Of a stretch of 64,000 nucleotides of DNA, positions 1 to 12,769 are shown in pieces. Position numbers and translations under genes: made by a program. The notes under the pieces were generated by a model. The model was not told where the DNA came from and did not search any database. It was given only the letters and a program-made list of their open reading frames with translations. Every line of letters begins with the position of its first letter. Positions within the stretch are counted from its first letter, which is position 1. This DNA is from Delphinus delphis (lineage: Eukaryota; Chordata; Mammalia; Artiodactyla; Delphinidae): NCBI RefSeq assembly GCF_949987515.2, contig NC_082688.1:102589893-102653892 (forward strand). The letters are read 5' to 3'.

Positions 1-53
1 ATGACACTAACACTTCAGCACCAAATGTGATGTTGGCTATTTGAGATAGATAT

Positions 54-278
54 TAGTTATCATGTTTTTGTTGTTGTTGTTGTTGTTGTTGTTTGCGGTA
101 CGCGGGCCTCTCACTGTTGTGGTTCCGGACGCTCAGGCTCAGCGGCCATGGCTCACGGGCCCAGCCGCTCCGCGGCATGTGGGATCTTCCGGGACTGGGG
201 CACGAACCCATGTCCCCTGCATTGGCAGGCGGACTCTCAACCACTGCGCCACCAGGGAAGCCCTAGTTATCATGTTTT
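54..278 (-). mobile_element. CHR-family cetacean SINE, copy 1, with target-site duplication
   Basis: The SINE body is at about 93-263 in antisense orientation: its tRNA-derived head is at the right (reverse complement begins GGGCTTCCCTGGTGGCGCAG) and its tail is the TTG-rich stretch at 65-92. A perfect 15-bp target-site duplication, TAGTTATCATGTTTT, occurs at 54-68 and 264-278. Compared with the other antisense copies, about two dozen bases are missing after TCACTGTTGTGG. The short open frames in it are not genes. Confidence 0.93.
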
Positions 279-479
279 GATAAGGGCTTTTATCAGGACT
301 TCTTAGAATTTTAGGAAATTACAGTCATATGAATTTTCTCCCTGGACCAATTTAAATTGTATTTTAGAGTAGATTTGTCAATATTTCACAATTAATCCTT
401 GACTCATGGATGTGGTATATAATTTGCTTAGTATACTTCTGAATACAATTTGTTACTGTTTTCTTATGATTGCTGGTGG

Positions 480-562
480 GAGGATGAAATCAATTACATT
501 ACTGAGAATAGCGCCTGGCACAATTTAAGCCCTCAACACGCGTCTGTTACTATTATTGTTGC
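480..562 (+). repeat. MIR-like SINE fragment
   Basis: The stretch contains GCGCCTGGCACA followed by a CTCAACA/TTATTATTGTTG tail, resembling the 3' part of mammalian MIR elements. It is short and diverged. Confidence 0.45.
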
Positions 563-699
563 TGGGGATTTGTGTGCCCATGTTAGTAACTGGGACAGTG
601 TGCATGGTGTTGTTGGCTTCTGAAATTTTATTTTATACCAGCTTTGAAAAAATAAATTGAGAAGCTTTCTATATTTTATCCTATGCACTATAAAACTTA

Positions 700-850
700 T
701 ATTGCATGGATATTATCTCTTGACTCAAAGTTTGAAAGAACCCCTGTGAAACTGCTCTTGTCAAAGTCACCAATAACATCTTAGCCAAACCAAGAGGAAA
801 TTTTCCATTCTTACCTTAAACTCAAGTTAGCATTTGACACTGGAAAAACT
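700..850 (+). repeat. L2-type LINE fragment, left part
   Basis: Text such as AAACTGCTCTTGTCAAAG followed by TCACCAATAACATCTT and later GCATTTGACACTGG resembles an old L2-like LINE coding region. A CHR SINE at about 885-1077 appears to have inserted into it, because similar L2-like sequence resumes after 1078. Family assignment is from memory. Confidence 0.5.
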
Positions 851-884
851 CTCCTGCTGGAAATACTTCAACTCATTGGCTTTC

Positions 885-1077
885 TTTTTTTTTTTTTTTT
901 GCGGTACGCGGGCCTCTCACTGTTGTGGCCCCTCCCGCAGCGGAGCGCAGGCTCAGCGCCCATGGCTCACGGGCCCAGCCGCTCCGCGGCATGTGGGATC
1001 TTCCCAGACCGGGGCACGAACCCGTGTCCCCTGCATCGGCAGGCGGACTCCCAACCACTGCGCCACCAGGGAAGCCC
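885..1077 (-). mobile_element. CHR-family cetacean SINE, copy 2
   Basis: Antisense SINE with a poly-T tail at about 885-900 and body 901-1077. It lacks about 15 bp between two CAGGCTC repeats present in the longer copies, so the sequence reads GCGGAGCGCAGGCTCAGC. Flanks TCATTGGCTTTCT on the left and TCACTGGTTTTCCT on the right look like a target duplication with two mismatches. It sits inside an L2-like fragment. Confidence 0.92.
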
Positions 1078-1380
1078 TCACTGGTTTTCCTGAATGCACA
1101 CTGCCCTGTTTCACCCCTGCCGCTCCACTCAGGCAATCGCAACCTACTTTGAGGACTGCTCAGCTTCCTCTGTCCGTCTGATGCTTCTTGTTGCCAAGGC
1201 AGTCTTCTGCTTGCCTATACATTCTTCCTCAGCAACCTCATTAGTGCCCCCAGGATTCCCATGTCAGGCCACATGCTATGACAAATCTTTACTTCCAGTT
1301 CAGATAGCTTGCCCAAGATTCAGCCTTATTTATCCAAGTATTGGCTGGAAATGTCCACCTGGATGACCCATAGATTCCTC
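1078..1380 (+). repeat. L2-type LINE fragment, right part
   Basis: This continues the old LINE interrupted by the upstream SINE. It resembles the L2-like coding stretch that ends in ...GGAAATGTCCACCTGGATG. It carries no intact reading frame. Confidence 0.45.
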
Positions 1381-2744
1381 CCTTTCAAGATACCCCAACT
1401 ACTACCCCAGTAGTATTCATGTTACTCACACTGAATGGCCATGAGCCATCAAGAAATCATGCATTTCATTAAGATTTTAAATGTTTTAGCATAGAATCTA
1501 ATAGAGTATTTGTTTAAAATTTCTACTCTTCTATTTATGACTCTCCACACAGTCCCTCACCCCGCACCAACTTTGTTACAACATTCTGAATAGTCCTGTT
1601 TCTAATTTTGTCTTCCTTTAGTTCCAAAGAGAATATCCTAAAATTTCTAGGTGATTGAGTATTAAACTCTTAATTATTTATTCTAATTAATTGCACTGGA
1701 TTCAAAAAGGTGGCCGGCAGAATATCTGCCTTTTGAAATGTATTAAGTTTTTTGTGAATTCATATTAGTCTTGTCTGTGTTCCACGGGAAATGCTTTCAA
1801 TGTATTATTTAATGTATCTTTTTGATCATATTATTTAACATCTTTTATACATAATTGCTGCTATAAATTTATCCTTCCACATGTTCCTTGTATGTCTAAT
1901 AGGTTTTTAATGTATATGTTTTTCTCTAGTGATTAGGAAGATGCACATCCTATTTTAATTTAAAATAGTCCCTCTGGCTTTCTATAAAAGTATTTTATTT
2001 TTCCTAATTGTTTGAGTCTATGGAGCCCCTCTACATATAAAAAAAAACTGTTGCTTACCCTTAATTTCCCCACCTCATTCTCTGTACTTCTACATTTTTG
2101 TTGATGGTTCATCCTCTTCAGCTAATATTCCTATTATTAGATTTTCTATGATCTGTCCCTTTAAGACATTAACTTTCATGTTTCTGTTAAGCTTTGTCAT
2201 CATATTAACAATAATTCAGATACTATATGTTTAATCGCTTTTTCTTCTGACCAGTGGTCCTGTGGTACCATTACTTTTCCTTTCTTGCCTTCCTCACTGA
2301 TCAGTGCTCCAGCAGTCAGCTTACCTCAGTAGGAATAAGAACTGAATTCTGTCGGGGCCCTTGAAATAAGAGACTGTCTTTCTGTTTTCCTCACATATTA
2401 ATGACAACTTCTCTGGACATGGAATTGTTGAGTGTACTCTTTCCATTCAAGATCTAGTTTCTGCTGTGTCGCTTGTTCTCACTGGGGGAGGGATCTGGGA
2501 GGTTTTGTCAGGGTTTCCCCCATTATTTCCTGGCCCAGCTCTTCTTTTCCCACGAGCGGAATGTCACACATCCTCCAACACAACCCCATCTGCACACATC
2601 AGCACAATGGCACAAAATTTCTGGCATATTGATGAGACTAGCCTAGCTTCACGCACGAATACCAGATTTCCCTTATTTTTATGTTTTCTTGAAAATATTC
2701 TCCAATATATCCTGGGGATGGGGGCCGATTAAACACTTGTACTC

Positions 2745-2905
2745 AGATTACCATCTTACCCAGAAACACATGTAAGAATAGCTGTGTGTATAATTGGAAT
2801 CATTCCGTAAACTGTTTTTTTTTTTCTCCACTTAGCACTATAATGTCAGCAATTTCTGAAGACTTTTTCTTTAATAGTAGGATTTTTAGTGACTATAATA
2901 CTCAA
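2745..2905 (-). repeat. Possible ancient L1M fragment
   Basis: Sequence such as TTGGAATCATTCCGTAAACTG followed by a T-run and CCACTTAGCA looks like the reverse of an old L1 3' region. It is diverged and the family assignment is tentative. Confidence 0.35.
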
Positions 2906-2949
2906 TAATGAAAACTGTTACGATCTCTGTTAGAATGAAGGTTTTACTG

Positions 2950-3115
2950 TGTTACAGGCATTATGCTAACGCCTTTTACATATATTAGCTCATTCAATCC
3001 TCATTACAACCCTAAGACATGGAGTTTATCCCCATTTTAAATGCACCTCCAGGCAGTAAAGGTGGGATCTGTACCCTGGATTCTATAATTTCAAGGCCTG
3101 TGCTCTTCACTTTTT
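2950..3115 (-). repeat. MIR SINE
   Basis: ACATATATTAGCTCATTCAA, then TCCTCATTACAACCCTAAGA, then TTTATCCCCATTTTAAATG form the characteristic reverse-oriented MIR core. Confidence 0.75.
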
Positions 3116-3527
3116 CTGCTGTAGAACCAGAGATGTCATTCCAAGTCCCCACTAGATATGCCAGCAGCCCCCGGGCCAAAGGCTACCCCTCTGTCCTTCG
3201 CTACTGGACTGGAGTTGGCCAAGGGCAGAGTGTTGAAAGTGGCCATGCTACCCTCTGCTTCCACTCACCTACTCCCTGCACCCCCTTCCACCCCTCCCCA
3301 GGCTCCCTCTGCAGCTTCTAGCAAAGGACAGATCAGAGAGTGCAGCCCTGCCCAGAACACTGAGGGTGAGAGAAGCCCCATTTGGTATCAATCAGCAAAC
3401 ACAAACAGCGTCCCAGCGCTGCGGGGTGAGCAGACTTAGTGAAAAAATGGTCTAAATCAATCATAGCCTCATCTTTTCTCAAATATGCACCATTTCATTA
3501 CCTAAGATGCTGATTTTCTTACATGGA

Positions 3528-3760
3528 GAAAACAGAAATTTTGGGTTTTTTTGCGGTACGCGGGCCTCTCACTGCTGTGGCCTCTCCCGTTGCGGAGCAC
3601 AGGCTCCGGACGCGCAGGCTCAGTGGCCATGGCTCACGGGCCCAGCCGCTCCGCGGCATGTGGGATCTTCCCGGACCAGGGCACGAACCCGTGTCCTCTT
3701 CATCGGCAGGCGGACTCTCAGCCACAGCGCCACCAGGGAAGCCCAGAAAATGGAAATTTT
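3528..3760 (-). mobile_element. CHR-family cetacean SINE, copy 3, with target-site duplication
   Basis: Antisense, nearly full-length copy: body 3553-3744 with a short T-run tail at 3546-3552. The flanking GAAAACAGAAATTTT (3528-3542) and GAAAATGGAAATTTT (3746-3760) are a 15-bp target duplication with two differences. Open frames of 68-93 codons across it are shadows of the GC-rich SINE. Confidence 0.93.
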
Positions 3761-4395
3761 AAATATGGGTATACTCACACTGTGCTGAGCAAAAAGTACG
3801 GGAATATCCCATAAGGCAGAGAATCTAGCCACCCTCCCCAAGGTCCCCGCTGTCTCCATGACTGTCCTTGGCCCTTCTCTTCCATCTGCATGGGTAACAG
3901 GTTCTCACTCCCTCTCACTAGAGCTCTAGCGGTCCACCCTTAGCCGCCACTAACCTCCTTATTCCTGGGTCCTTACTGCTGCTCACAAAGGAATCTGCTA
4001 AAGCTGGGCTCTAATCGGCACACATAAGGCTTTCTCTCTCACAGACTTTATCACACAGTGGTACCCACCGTTGTCCCTGTTAGATGAAAACCCCCAGGAC
4101 ACAAGGGTGACGTCTGGTTCATCTTGTCTTCCCTCCCCTCCTCGCTCCCCACCTAAGTCAGAAATAGCAGACTCTCCTGACCACACTGGGTTAGCAATTC
4201 ACGTTTTAAACTGAATAAGCAAAACAGACATACTCATCTATTTCTCATGTTGAGTGTTTTCTGGAGGCTCTGGCCAAACTTCACAGGCATAACCTGTGGA
4301 TGGGTTCTGTGTGTAGCCAAGATGAGAAAGACAGTGACACACACACCGTCATGTATATGTATATGGACAGGGAATAATCACACGGATGTGCCTGT

Positions 4396-4502
<107 letters not shown>

Positions 4503-6689
4503 ATGCCACTTAAGTGCTATTGTGAAGTAAAAATCATGAAGTCCAAACCGTTTACTCAACACCAAACTGTAAGAGGAAAAATCAGTCAGTCCCTCAAGGG
4601 TTCAGCCTTCAAAACATCAGGATTGCATTGGACAACTTTTACTCTGGTTCCAAACTCACGTCGCATCCGACCAGTTGTTCGGCCTCACCTTGAGTCCCAA
4701 CTTGCCCCCTCCCCTCTCCCTGGGTGTTCTCTGACTTTTCAGGCCTGGTGTGAGCCAAGTAAACCTCAATTAGCTAATGAGGTGCCCGAGACCAGCACCA
4801 AGACTGTCTCTCAGGGCCAACCAGATCATGAGCTGCCGTCATCAGTGTGAATTTACAGCCTCTCCTACCACGTGGAGTGCGGGGATGGTGTGAAGTCCTG
4901 CCAACCCCTTGGCTGACGGGGACATAGAGAAATGCTGGCAAGGCGAAGACACAGTAAATTAAAAATATGCTTCAATGTATAGGCTCTATTTATCTATGTC
5001 TTTCTTTAGTAACATAACATGAAGGTAAAAGGTCATATCCCCACTGAAATATAATTTATATTTACCTTTTATTAAATAATTATGGCATGGCATGAAGTTA
5101 AATATTACAGAAGCTAATCAAGGGGGAATTCAATAGAGAAAACTCAGACATGAGAATTTCGCCTTTGCTATACATAGAATGTCTTAATCCTCCACTGGGA
5201 GTCATTCGGGTTTGCTTAAGGAGTTTAATAATACACATTTCAACTGCCACAGAATCTAAATCCCCTTTGGATCAGCCTTGGAAAAACTTTCATCAATACC
5301 TTGAGATTTCATAATATTTCTCCTGAGAGCTTGGATCTCACGTGTCATTTCTTATTTTGATTGCAGGGATAATATATGAGGTTACTTATGTATCTCGGAC
5401 CCAACGACTAGATATAAACTATAAGCAATGTGTGAAGGGTTCCTTTTATAAGTAAATAGTATTTAACTAAAAATATCTACTGGGAGCCACTCATTTAAAA
5501 AAAAAAGCTGGCTGTTGCTCAGTATTAATTTTCCCAAAGCGTTGGTGAGATGGATAAATTCTACATGATTGTTTTTCCTTAAGAGGAGTCACAGAGAGAA
5601 TATAATGCTTACCCCAGCTTATGCCTCTACTTCTGTTTCCCAGAAATAGAGGGAACACTGGCTAACATGGAAAGGAGACTCTTGGTTAGAGTTCTGGTCA
5701 AACCTCAACAAAGACAGTGTTGACTTTGTAGGTAGGTGGTCATTTCTGCCATTGACCAACAGAAGTACTTATCGCAAAGGTGGCAATATCAAGGGCCGAT
5801 TGAGTTCCTTTACAGAAATTGGAGAGGAGACCAAGAAGATGATGGGGTGAGGGAGATCTGAGTGTTCTGTCAGGCTGCCACTCTGGGATGTTGGCCTGGG
5901 TTGCAGCATTCCTCACTAGTAAGTCTTCAGTTGGAGCCTAGGACACTGCAGAGTCTATGGATGGCCATCAAGAGGCCGACAAAAGTCTAGAAGTCCGAGC
6001 CTAGTTGTGTGTCTGCAGCTATGTGCATTTATCTGCAGCAAAGGATCTTCACTTCTATCACAGAGACCACGGGCCACTAAGGGGTTCAGGCCACAGAACT
6101 AGAGGATCTCTCCAGTCCTAACTCTAAATTCCAACCTTCTCCAGGAATAAAGAAAGCAATGGAAAAAGAATCCTGCTCAAGAAAACTAAAATCTATGTAA
6201 CGCGACTGCCAGATCAAAAGATGGACTTTGATGTGCAGGCTGAGGAGAAAACATGCATGAGGAGCACCTCTCCGTACGGCTCTGGTCAAAGACAGTTACT
6301 CTCTATTGACGGGACAGGAAGGAGTAAAACAGCCTTGTTTGCCTGGGGAGGAATCTGCATGCACACAGACTAGCTCCTGCCCTCATGCCACCTTTAGGAT
6401 GTCTCCATTCTGCTCCTCCCTCAGTGTCTATGACTTCAAAGTGCTTTGATATTAACGTATTGATTCCTGTGAGGTCTGCCTTCTTTGTGCTGTGATTTTC
6501 GTTCCTCTCTTTCTCTCCCAATCCTTCCAATTTTCTCATCTATTCATCTACCTTCTGCCATACTCCTCAGGTGTCCAAGATTCAAGGCTATGTTCCATTG
6601 GCGTTATAATGCTCCCAAGTTAAAGAGTTTCATAGCATCTGATGGTGTGGTGGAGATAAAGCTGGCCTTTTCCTGGGATGCCTTAATTC

Positions 6690-6825
6690 CTAACTCTGAC
6701 CAATCACACCACCTTCAAGGGCAGGTGGACTTTGGTTTATGTCTCTGCAAAAACAAAAGGTTGGGCTAAATGGCCTCTAAGACCCCTTGTAAGCTCTTGC
6801 ATTATATGATTCTAAGACTATTACT
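6690..6825 (+). repeat. MIR SINE 3' part
   Basis: GGGCTAAATGGCCTCTAAGA then CTCTTGCATTATATGATTCT match the tail of MIR-type SINEs. Confidence 0.65.
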
Positions 6826-7921
6826 TAGTTGGTGCCGTGAAATTCTTCCTTGAGAAGTGGAGATGGGTGGAGTTGAGGCCATGGGCTGTTGAATTAAGTT
6901 GTCTTTAACCTTTGCTACACTGAAATCTCTCCCTACATCCATTTGTTTCAATGTAGCAAAGGTTCAGTGTCACCAATGTAAAAAAAAAAAAAAAGAACAA
7001 AGATAATAGAGGAACACATTATTAAGAGGTGGTACCTGCCTTTGTGGATACAGGAATGAGAACACAAGGTGAGAAATAGCAGTGCACAAGAGAAAGATTA
7101 GACGGAAGCCTTTGATATTTAATTTTAAATGAAATATTAATTTAATATTTAATTATGCTTTGGTTTCAAGAAGAACTGCAGCAGCAAGACAGATTGTTTG
7201 AAGAAGGGAGTAATATACATGGTTAAGGAGACAACTGTAAAAATTAAAAATAAATTTCAAGGGTAAATCTAAATGCCACCACGGAGCAGTTATGAATATG
7301 CTCTGCTCTCTGTAATGTGTATTTAGAATATTATCGCTGAGACTACCAGGCCATTAAGAGGCTGTGATGTCTCTAGTGAAACAACAGCCCCCTATTCTGG
7401 GGTCTCCAACGGAGACATCATTCCTCAGACTCAGCTGAATGATGGATCTGAATTTTACAGGCAGTGGGAGTTTTAACTTCAGTAAAGCTACAGGCTACCA
7501 GGAGGGCTCTTCATGCAACCTGTTTCTAGTGCAAACCAGGAACAACTGGTACTTGGGCCCCTTTATGATATCCGAATTGGGTATTTTTAACTAAAAATAA
7601 GATTCATTTCTTAAATGAGATTTTTTTTCAGGATAATGCTATAAGAAAAAAAAAGAAGAAATGTGAAGTGGGTGAGCTATTAACAGTTGCCATCCAGCGT
7701 GCACACCTGTGCAGTGTGGCTCAGTGGAAGCAGGACCCCACGGCCCGTGCCCAGCCTCGGGGAGGGAGCCGTGCAGGGTATGATGTGGGCGGCAGGGCTG
7801 TGGAAACATCTAGGCCTCCCATTTCTCCTCCCAACTGCTGCCAGGTTTGGGCCATTTTCTTGTTGATTAATGCTTTCGCCCAAATAATGAACAGGGAAAT
7901 CAAATGCATTTGTTTGTGCTA

Positions 7922-8231
7922 AAGGACTTGAGGACACGGGGAGGGGGAAGGGGAAGCTGGGACGAAGTGAGAGAGTGGCATGTGCATATATACGCTACCA
8001 AATGTAAAATAGATAGCTAGTGGGAAGCAGCCGCATAGCACAGGGAGATCAGCTCGGTGCTTTGTGACCACCTAGAGGGGTGGGATAAGGAAGGTGGGAG
8101 GGAGACACAAGAGGGAGGGGATATGGGGATATATGTATACATAGAGCTGATTCACTTTGTTATACAGCAGAAACTAACACACCGTTGTAAAGCAATTATA
8201 CTCCAATAAATATGTTAAAAAAAAAAAAAGT
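7922..8231 (+). mobile_element. L1 3' end (5'-truncated, 3' UTR only)
   Basis: This 310-bp segment matches, over its whole length, the 3' UTR of the larger L1 at 47440-47732. Shared blocks include GGACTTGAGGACA, CTACCAAATGTAAAATAGAT, AGCACAGGGAGATCAGCTCG and CTGATTCACTTTGTTATA, ending in AATAAATATGTT plus an A-run. It is a severely 5'-truncated insertion with no coding sequence. I could not find a clear target duplication. Confidence 0.92.
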
Positions 8232-8694
8232 AAAACGTAAGAATTGTTCTGGGAAGGAGTTGACGTGGATGCTTTGGCTTCTACTTGTTTCTCCACAGCC
8301 AGGGGGTTTTGTCAGCTTCTAAGTTCAGTGCACACCTTGGGAGGCAGCTCCTGAGCCTGCACCTGGGCCAGCTGGGCCCTGTCGGCCTCTCCTTTGAAAA
8401 CCTGTTTCCCCTTCAACCCACTTGCAAACAGCACCCATGCTCTCGGGCTGCCTTGGCCTTCTCTGTCACCTAAAAACCCTGATTTCTAATCTCGACCCAG
8501 ATATGAAAGGCATGATATGGTGGGTCTTTCAAGAAGAAGCCACCTTTTACAGAAGAGAAGGCATGCAAAACAAAGTCCGCCCTTGATCAAACAGCAGTGA
8601 GGAAGGAAGCTACCAAGAACTCATCCCAGGAGCTCTGTATCCCACAGCCAAACACTTGGAACAGTAAATTTTGCTCATGTCTGTATATTCCTAT

Positions 8695-8860
8695 ACAAAA
8701 TACATTTGCATGTCTACGTAATTTCATCCTCCCAGTAAGACAGGTATCTTCCTGTTTTTTAGGTTAGAAAACTAAGGTGAAGAATAGTTAGGGGATTTGC
8801 TGGCAAGTTCAGACTCAAATTCAGGCCTCTAAACTCTGTGTCCCTGACTTCCATTCCAAT
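8695..8860 (-). repeat. MIR SINE
   Basis: Reverse-oriented MIR: CCAGTAAGACAGGTATCTTC, a diverged ...GAAAACTAAGG core, then CAAATTCAGGCCTCTAAACT. Confidence 0.6.
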
Positions 8861-9227
8861 GCTAAGTTGTCTCAAGTTTAATAACCAAGTGGCGTTCATA
8901 CTTTTTTGGCCTTCTGCAATTTCAGTTATTCATGAAGAGGATAATTTCTATGACTTCTAGGGAATTCAAAGCGCTTCATGGGCCCTAAGCCTACGTATCA
9001 CGCTGAAATAGAAATATCCATTTAGCAATCTGGAACACCAGGGCACGGGTAAGGCATCCTCTGAGCTCCCTCCACGCTCACTGGCCAGGCCTGTCTCCCA
9101 TGCACTTCCTCAGAGTAACGGCCAGAGAGCCAAGGCCACTGGCATTTGCCAGGTAAAACTGCGGATGAAGCCAAATGATGGCCTTAGCGTCATTTCTTCG
9201 AAGAAGCTATACACTCTTGGTAAGTAG

Positions 9228-9412
9228 CACAGTTCAGTGGTTAAGAGCACGACTTTGGGATAAGACTGCTATGTTTGGACCTAGCTTGGTGACCTTAGGC
9301 AGCAGGATTCTCATCTATAAAGTTGAGATACGAATGGAACCGTTAACACGGGAAAAGGTGGTGATTATATGAGCTCAAAAGACAGAGCCTGGCCCTATGT
9401 GCTCAACAGACG
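9228..9412 (+). repeat. MIR SINE, near full length
   Basis: CAGTGGTTAAGAGCACGACT at the start, TGGTGACCTTAGGCAGCAGG in the middle and GAGCCTGGCCCTATGTGCTC near the end follow the MIR order in sense orientation. Confidence 0.8.
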
Positions 9413-10529
9413 ACAGACGTGATCACCGAAGTACTAGCATCATTTTTTTTTTCTTATAAGTTCTGTCCGAACTTAACCAGCAATCAAATGTGAAACTCAG
9501 ACTCTGCAAAAGGTCATTGGAAGATACTGAAAAGCTGTGCCCATCTACCCCCATACCCTCAGTGACCTGCCATTCCACTCACGCATCATGATTTTTCACT
9601 GGTTTCTGTGGATGGTACAGGTATTACAATTGTAGACGGTGGAAATTCTACCCCCAAATGCCTTGTTCCAGACTTTCTCTCCCTGCATCCTCAAGACAGA
9701 CAAGAAGTACACTGAACAACCAGTAACCACGGTCCCATTGGGTGCCCCTACCAGGATTATATTTCTGCACTGCCAGTTTTTTGTAGAAAAGTCTGCAAGG
9801 GGTGTAGGAGATCTCTTCCCCACTAAGCCTCGGCTGGTACCATCTCTAGGTCTCAGACCAGACAGAGGCAATGGGACCTTTCCTGATGAGCTAGATTCTG
9901 GGGTGGATCTCTTGACTCTGCAGCAGCAGGCTGCACTTTAGCAAATCGTGGTCAGAGGAAAACAGACCTGCAGAGTCACATGTGTGAAGACGTGTTGCTT
10001 TTCAGAGCCCTGGTGTTGTTTGTGCTGTACTTGGCAGCAACAACTGTGGGAAGCTGATTACTGCATTTTGTCTAATTATACCAGGTGAGTTCCATCTAAC
10101 GGGCTTGGGTTTATTGTGGTGGTGCCTCCTTGGACACAGGAACCATCAACAGTTGGACCAGGAACCATAAGATGTGTGTGGTGGGGTGGCGGCTGAGGGA
10201 GGGGAGGTTTTCTGGAGGCTGCCTTCCTACCTCCTGCTTTCTGAGTCTCTTTCTAGAAGATTCCACCTAAGAGTAAATACTATTGTGTCTGTGGTGTAAT
10301 GACTCAGTCTCAAAAGAACTGCCCCATGTTGTCGAATACGTTACAAGCCAGGAAGTCACTGCAGCAGCCTGATGAGCAGGACTCAGGTTTCCCAAACTCA
10401 TTTCTTTGTTTAAAACACAGATTCTCAGACCCTCCCAGAAGAGTACAATTCGATACGTCTGGAGCGGGGCCCAGCATGATTCTTATCCTCGGCCAAATTC
10501 GGGAAACATCTATGGGTCACAGTATAATT

Positions 10530-10660
10530 AGCACCAGAGCTTTACAGATGAAGAAAATGAGGCTCAGAGAGGTTAGGTGACTTGACAAAAGGACAAACAA
10601 GACATGGGTGACACAGCCCACATCCAAAAGCAGGTCCTGTGGCTGAGTCCGCTGCCCCTC
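10530..10660 (-). repeat. MIR SINE
   Basis: TTTACAGATGAAGAAAATGA and GGCTCAGAGAGGTTAGGTGA are the reverse-oriented MIR core. Confidence 0.8.
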
Positions 10661-11499
10661 CTATTAGATTCCATCCCATCCCGGAATCTCACTCCGTCCC
10701 CACTAAAACCCTCTAGGTTCAGGGTTTCCCTTTCCTCTGGAATCAATGTGATATTTTCCACCTCACTACGGAGCTGAGTGTTGTGTCTTAGCCTTCAGTG
10801 GTCTCTGAAGCATCTTCCTGTAGTAGCACTGGTTGGGACTGGAGGAGTTGATTCCCAAGGGGCTCACAACGTGTGGCTCTGAGGCCAGGCTGGCTGGAAC
10901 GCCTCGCAGGGAGAAGGTCACCACGATCCTGCAGGCTCCCTGGAGGAGGCCCCAGCCCCATCTTCAGTCACCAGGGGAAGCCACTGCCTTTCCAGCTGTT
11001 GGTCTAAGATTCCCAATGGGTTGTAAATTAGCTTTACATGTTCGTGGCTGCTAGTTGAGTGGACCAGAAAAGAGACCACCCATCCATTTCCTGTGGTGCC
11101 TGGTCCCCTCTTTGGATAACATCAGCTGCTTGTCTCCACCAACCCGAGTCGCATTTGGCCCAGGAACCTCAAAGTGGAAGTGTTTAGGGAGAGTGACCAG
11201 GCTCATGAGCTATCCTGGACCGTGTTTGTATTTCTGTTTTCTTCTCTGACTGTGAAAGCGTATGCTCCTGCATCCCTACTCTTCTCACCCCTAACTGCCT
11301 CCCAAGGTCCTTCCTTCTCAAAGGCGAGAAGGATGAAGTTTCACTGCTTCATCTGGAAATACTTTCTTTGAACCTAAAGAATCAAGATTGCCGATGTGTG
11401 CTGTTTCAGCATTTAAACGTGTGATGCTAATTTCTTATATATTTTCTTCATTTAATTTTTGGTTTAAAATTACTTCATTTTGTTAGAAAATAATAAATA

Positions 11500-11613
11500 T
11501 AAGTAAAGAAAATGAAAAAAATTAAATAATAATATCAACATCCAAAAGCCACCATTGTTAACACCTTGGTATGCAGGTTTTCATACCTTGGGTTTTTTAA
11601 TGCAACTACTCTT

Positions 11614-11660
<47 letters not shown>

Positions 11661-11662
11661 TA

Positions 11663-11698
<36 letters not shown>

Positions 11699-12139
11699 AT
11701 TGGACCATACTGTACATACAGTTTTTAAGCTTTTTTAAAAAAAAATCACCATCTTTCATGTAATTAAATGTCCATCCACAGCATTACTTTTAATATCTAA
11801 AATGTGTTTCAGTGTAAGGGTGTTTTGTTATTTATTTAATGAGTTCCCTAATGGACACTAAGAATGCTTTTAATTTTTCACAATTATAAACAGTGCTCCA
11901 ATAAACAACCTTCAGGCAGACTCAATTACTTCCCAAGTATACATTCCTAAAAGTAGAATTGTTGGGTTAAAGGGTACATACACTTTTTTAAGGCTAGTAG
12001 CATTAGGGTACTCTCCTGGAGCCATCTACCTTCCTGTAGTTGCCTTAATTTGCTTTTATTTGATTATTAATGTGGTTGGGATATTTTAAAACATGTTTAT
12101 TGCTTGATTATATTCCTTCCTGAATTAACTCTTGATGTT
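11500..12139 (-). repeat. Ancient L1 (L1M-type) fragment, left part, with internal TA tract
   Basis: CCTAAAAGTAGAATTGTTGG followed by GTTAAAGGGTACAT is the reverse complement of the conserved L1 ORF2 stretch around ...CCCAGCAATTC. ACAGTGCTCCAATAAACAAC is also typical. The element runs antisense and seems to continue at 12770-13480, with younger insertions between. A TA microsatellite interrupts it at 11618-11699. Confidence 0.6.
11618..11699. repeat. (TA)n microsatellite with TATACATATA interruptions
   Basis: About 80 bp of alternating T and A with a few C/G interruptions. Open frames of Ile/Tyr repeats here are artefacts. Confidence 0.98.
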
Positions 12140-12367
12140 CCTTGCTAGCTTTTTTTTTTTGCGGTACGTGGGCCTCTCACTGTTGTGGCCTCTCCCGTTG
12201 CGGAGCACAGGCTCCGGACGCGCAGGCTCAGCGGCCATGGCTCACGGGCCCAGCCGCTCCGCGGCATGTGGGATCTTCCCGGACCGGGGCAGGAACCCGT
12301 GTCCCCTGCATCGGCAGGCGGACTCTCAACCACTGCGCCACCAGGGAAGCCCCCTTGCTAGCTTTTT
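12140..12367 (-). mobile_element. CHR-family cetacean SINE, copy 4, with perfect target-site duplication
   Basis: Antisense, full-length copy: poly-T at 12151-12160 and body 12161-12352. The flanks CCTTGCTAGCTTTTT at 12140-12154 and 12353-12367 are identical. A third copy of the same sequence at 12625-12638 belongs to the adjacent L1 insertion, so two retroelements used one target. Confidence 0.95.
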
Positions 12368-12624
12368 AAAATTAATCTTTATTGGCGTATAGTTGCTTCA
12401 CAACGTTGTGTTAGTTTCTGCTGTACAGCAAAGTGAATCAGCTATACGTATACATGTATCCCCTCTTTTTTGGATTTCCTTCCCATTTAGGTCACCACAG
12501 AGCACTGAGAAATGTTCCCTGTGCTATACGGTAGGTTCTCATTAGTTACCTATTTTATACATAGTAGTGTACATATGTCAATCCCAATCTCCCAGTTCAT
12601 CCCACCCTCCCTTCCCCCCCAGTA
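12368..12624 (-). mobile_element. L1 3' end, antisense, sharing its target site with a SINE
   Basis: AATCTTTATTGGCGTATAGT, TTAGTTTCTGCTGTACAGCA and GTCAATCCCAATCTCCCAGT are the reverse complement of a cetartiodactyl L1 3' UTR. The element is 5'-truncated at about 12624. CCTTGCTAGCTTTT recurs at 12353-12366 and 12625-12638 as its target duplication. Confidence 0.9.
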
Positions 12625-12769
12625 CCTTGCTAGCTTTTAATTTGGGGGGGGGGGTTCTACTTAATTTATGAGATATCTAATCTTCACCTGGTTATCCACA
12701 ATGTATAACATAATGGCTGATCAAGAGTAGGCATAAAATGAAGTTTGCTGAACAAATGAATGAATCTTT

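Noticed and set aside
873..1152. Several overlapping frames of 64-115 codons, repeated near 62-280, 3507-3859 and 12132-12392
   Set aside because: All are readings of GC-rich CHR SINEs, and their peptides recur at each SINE copy.
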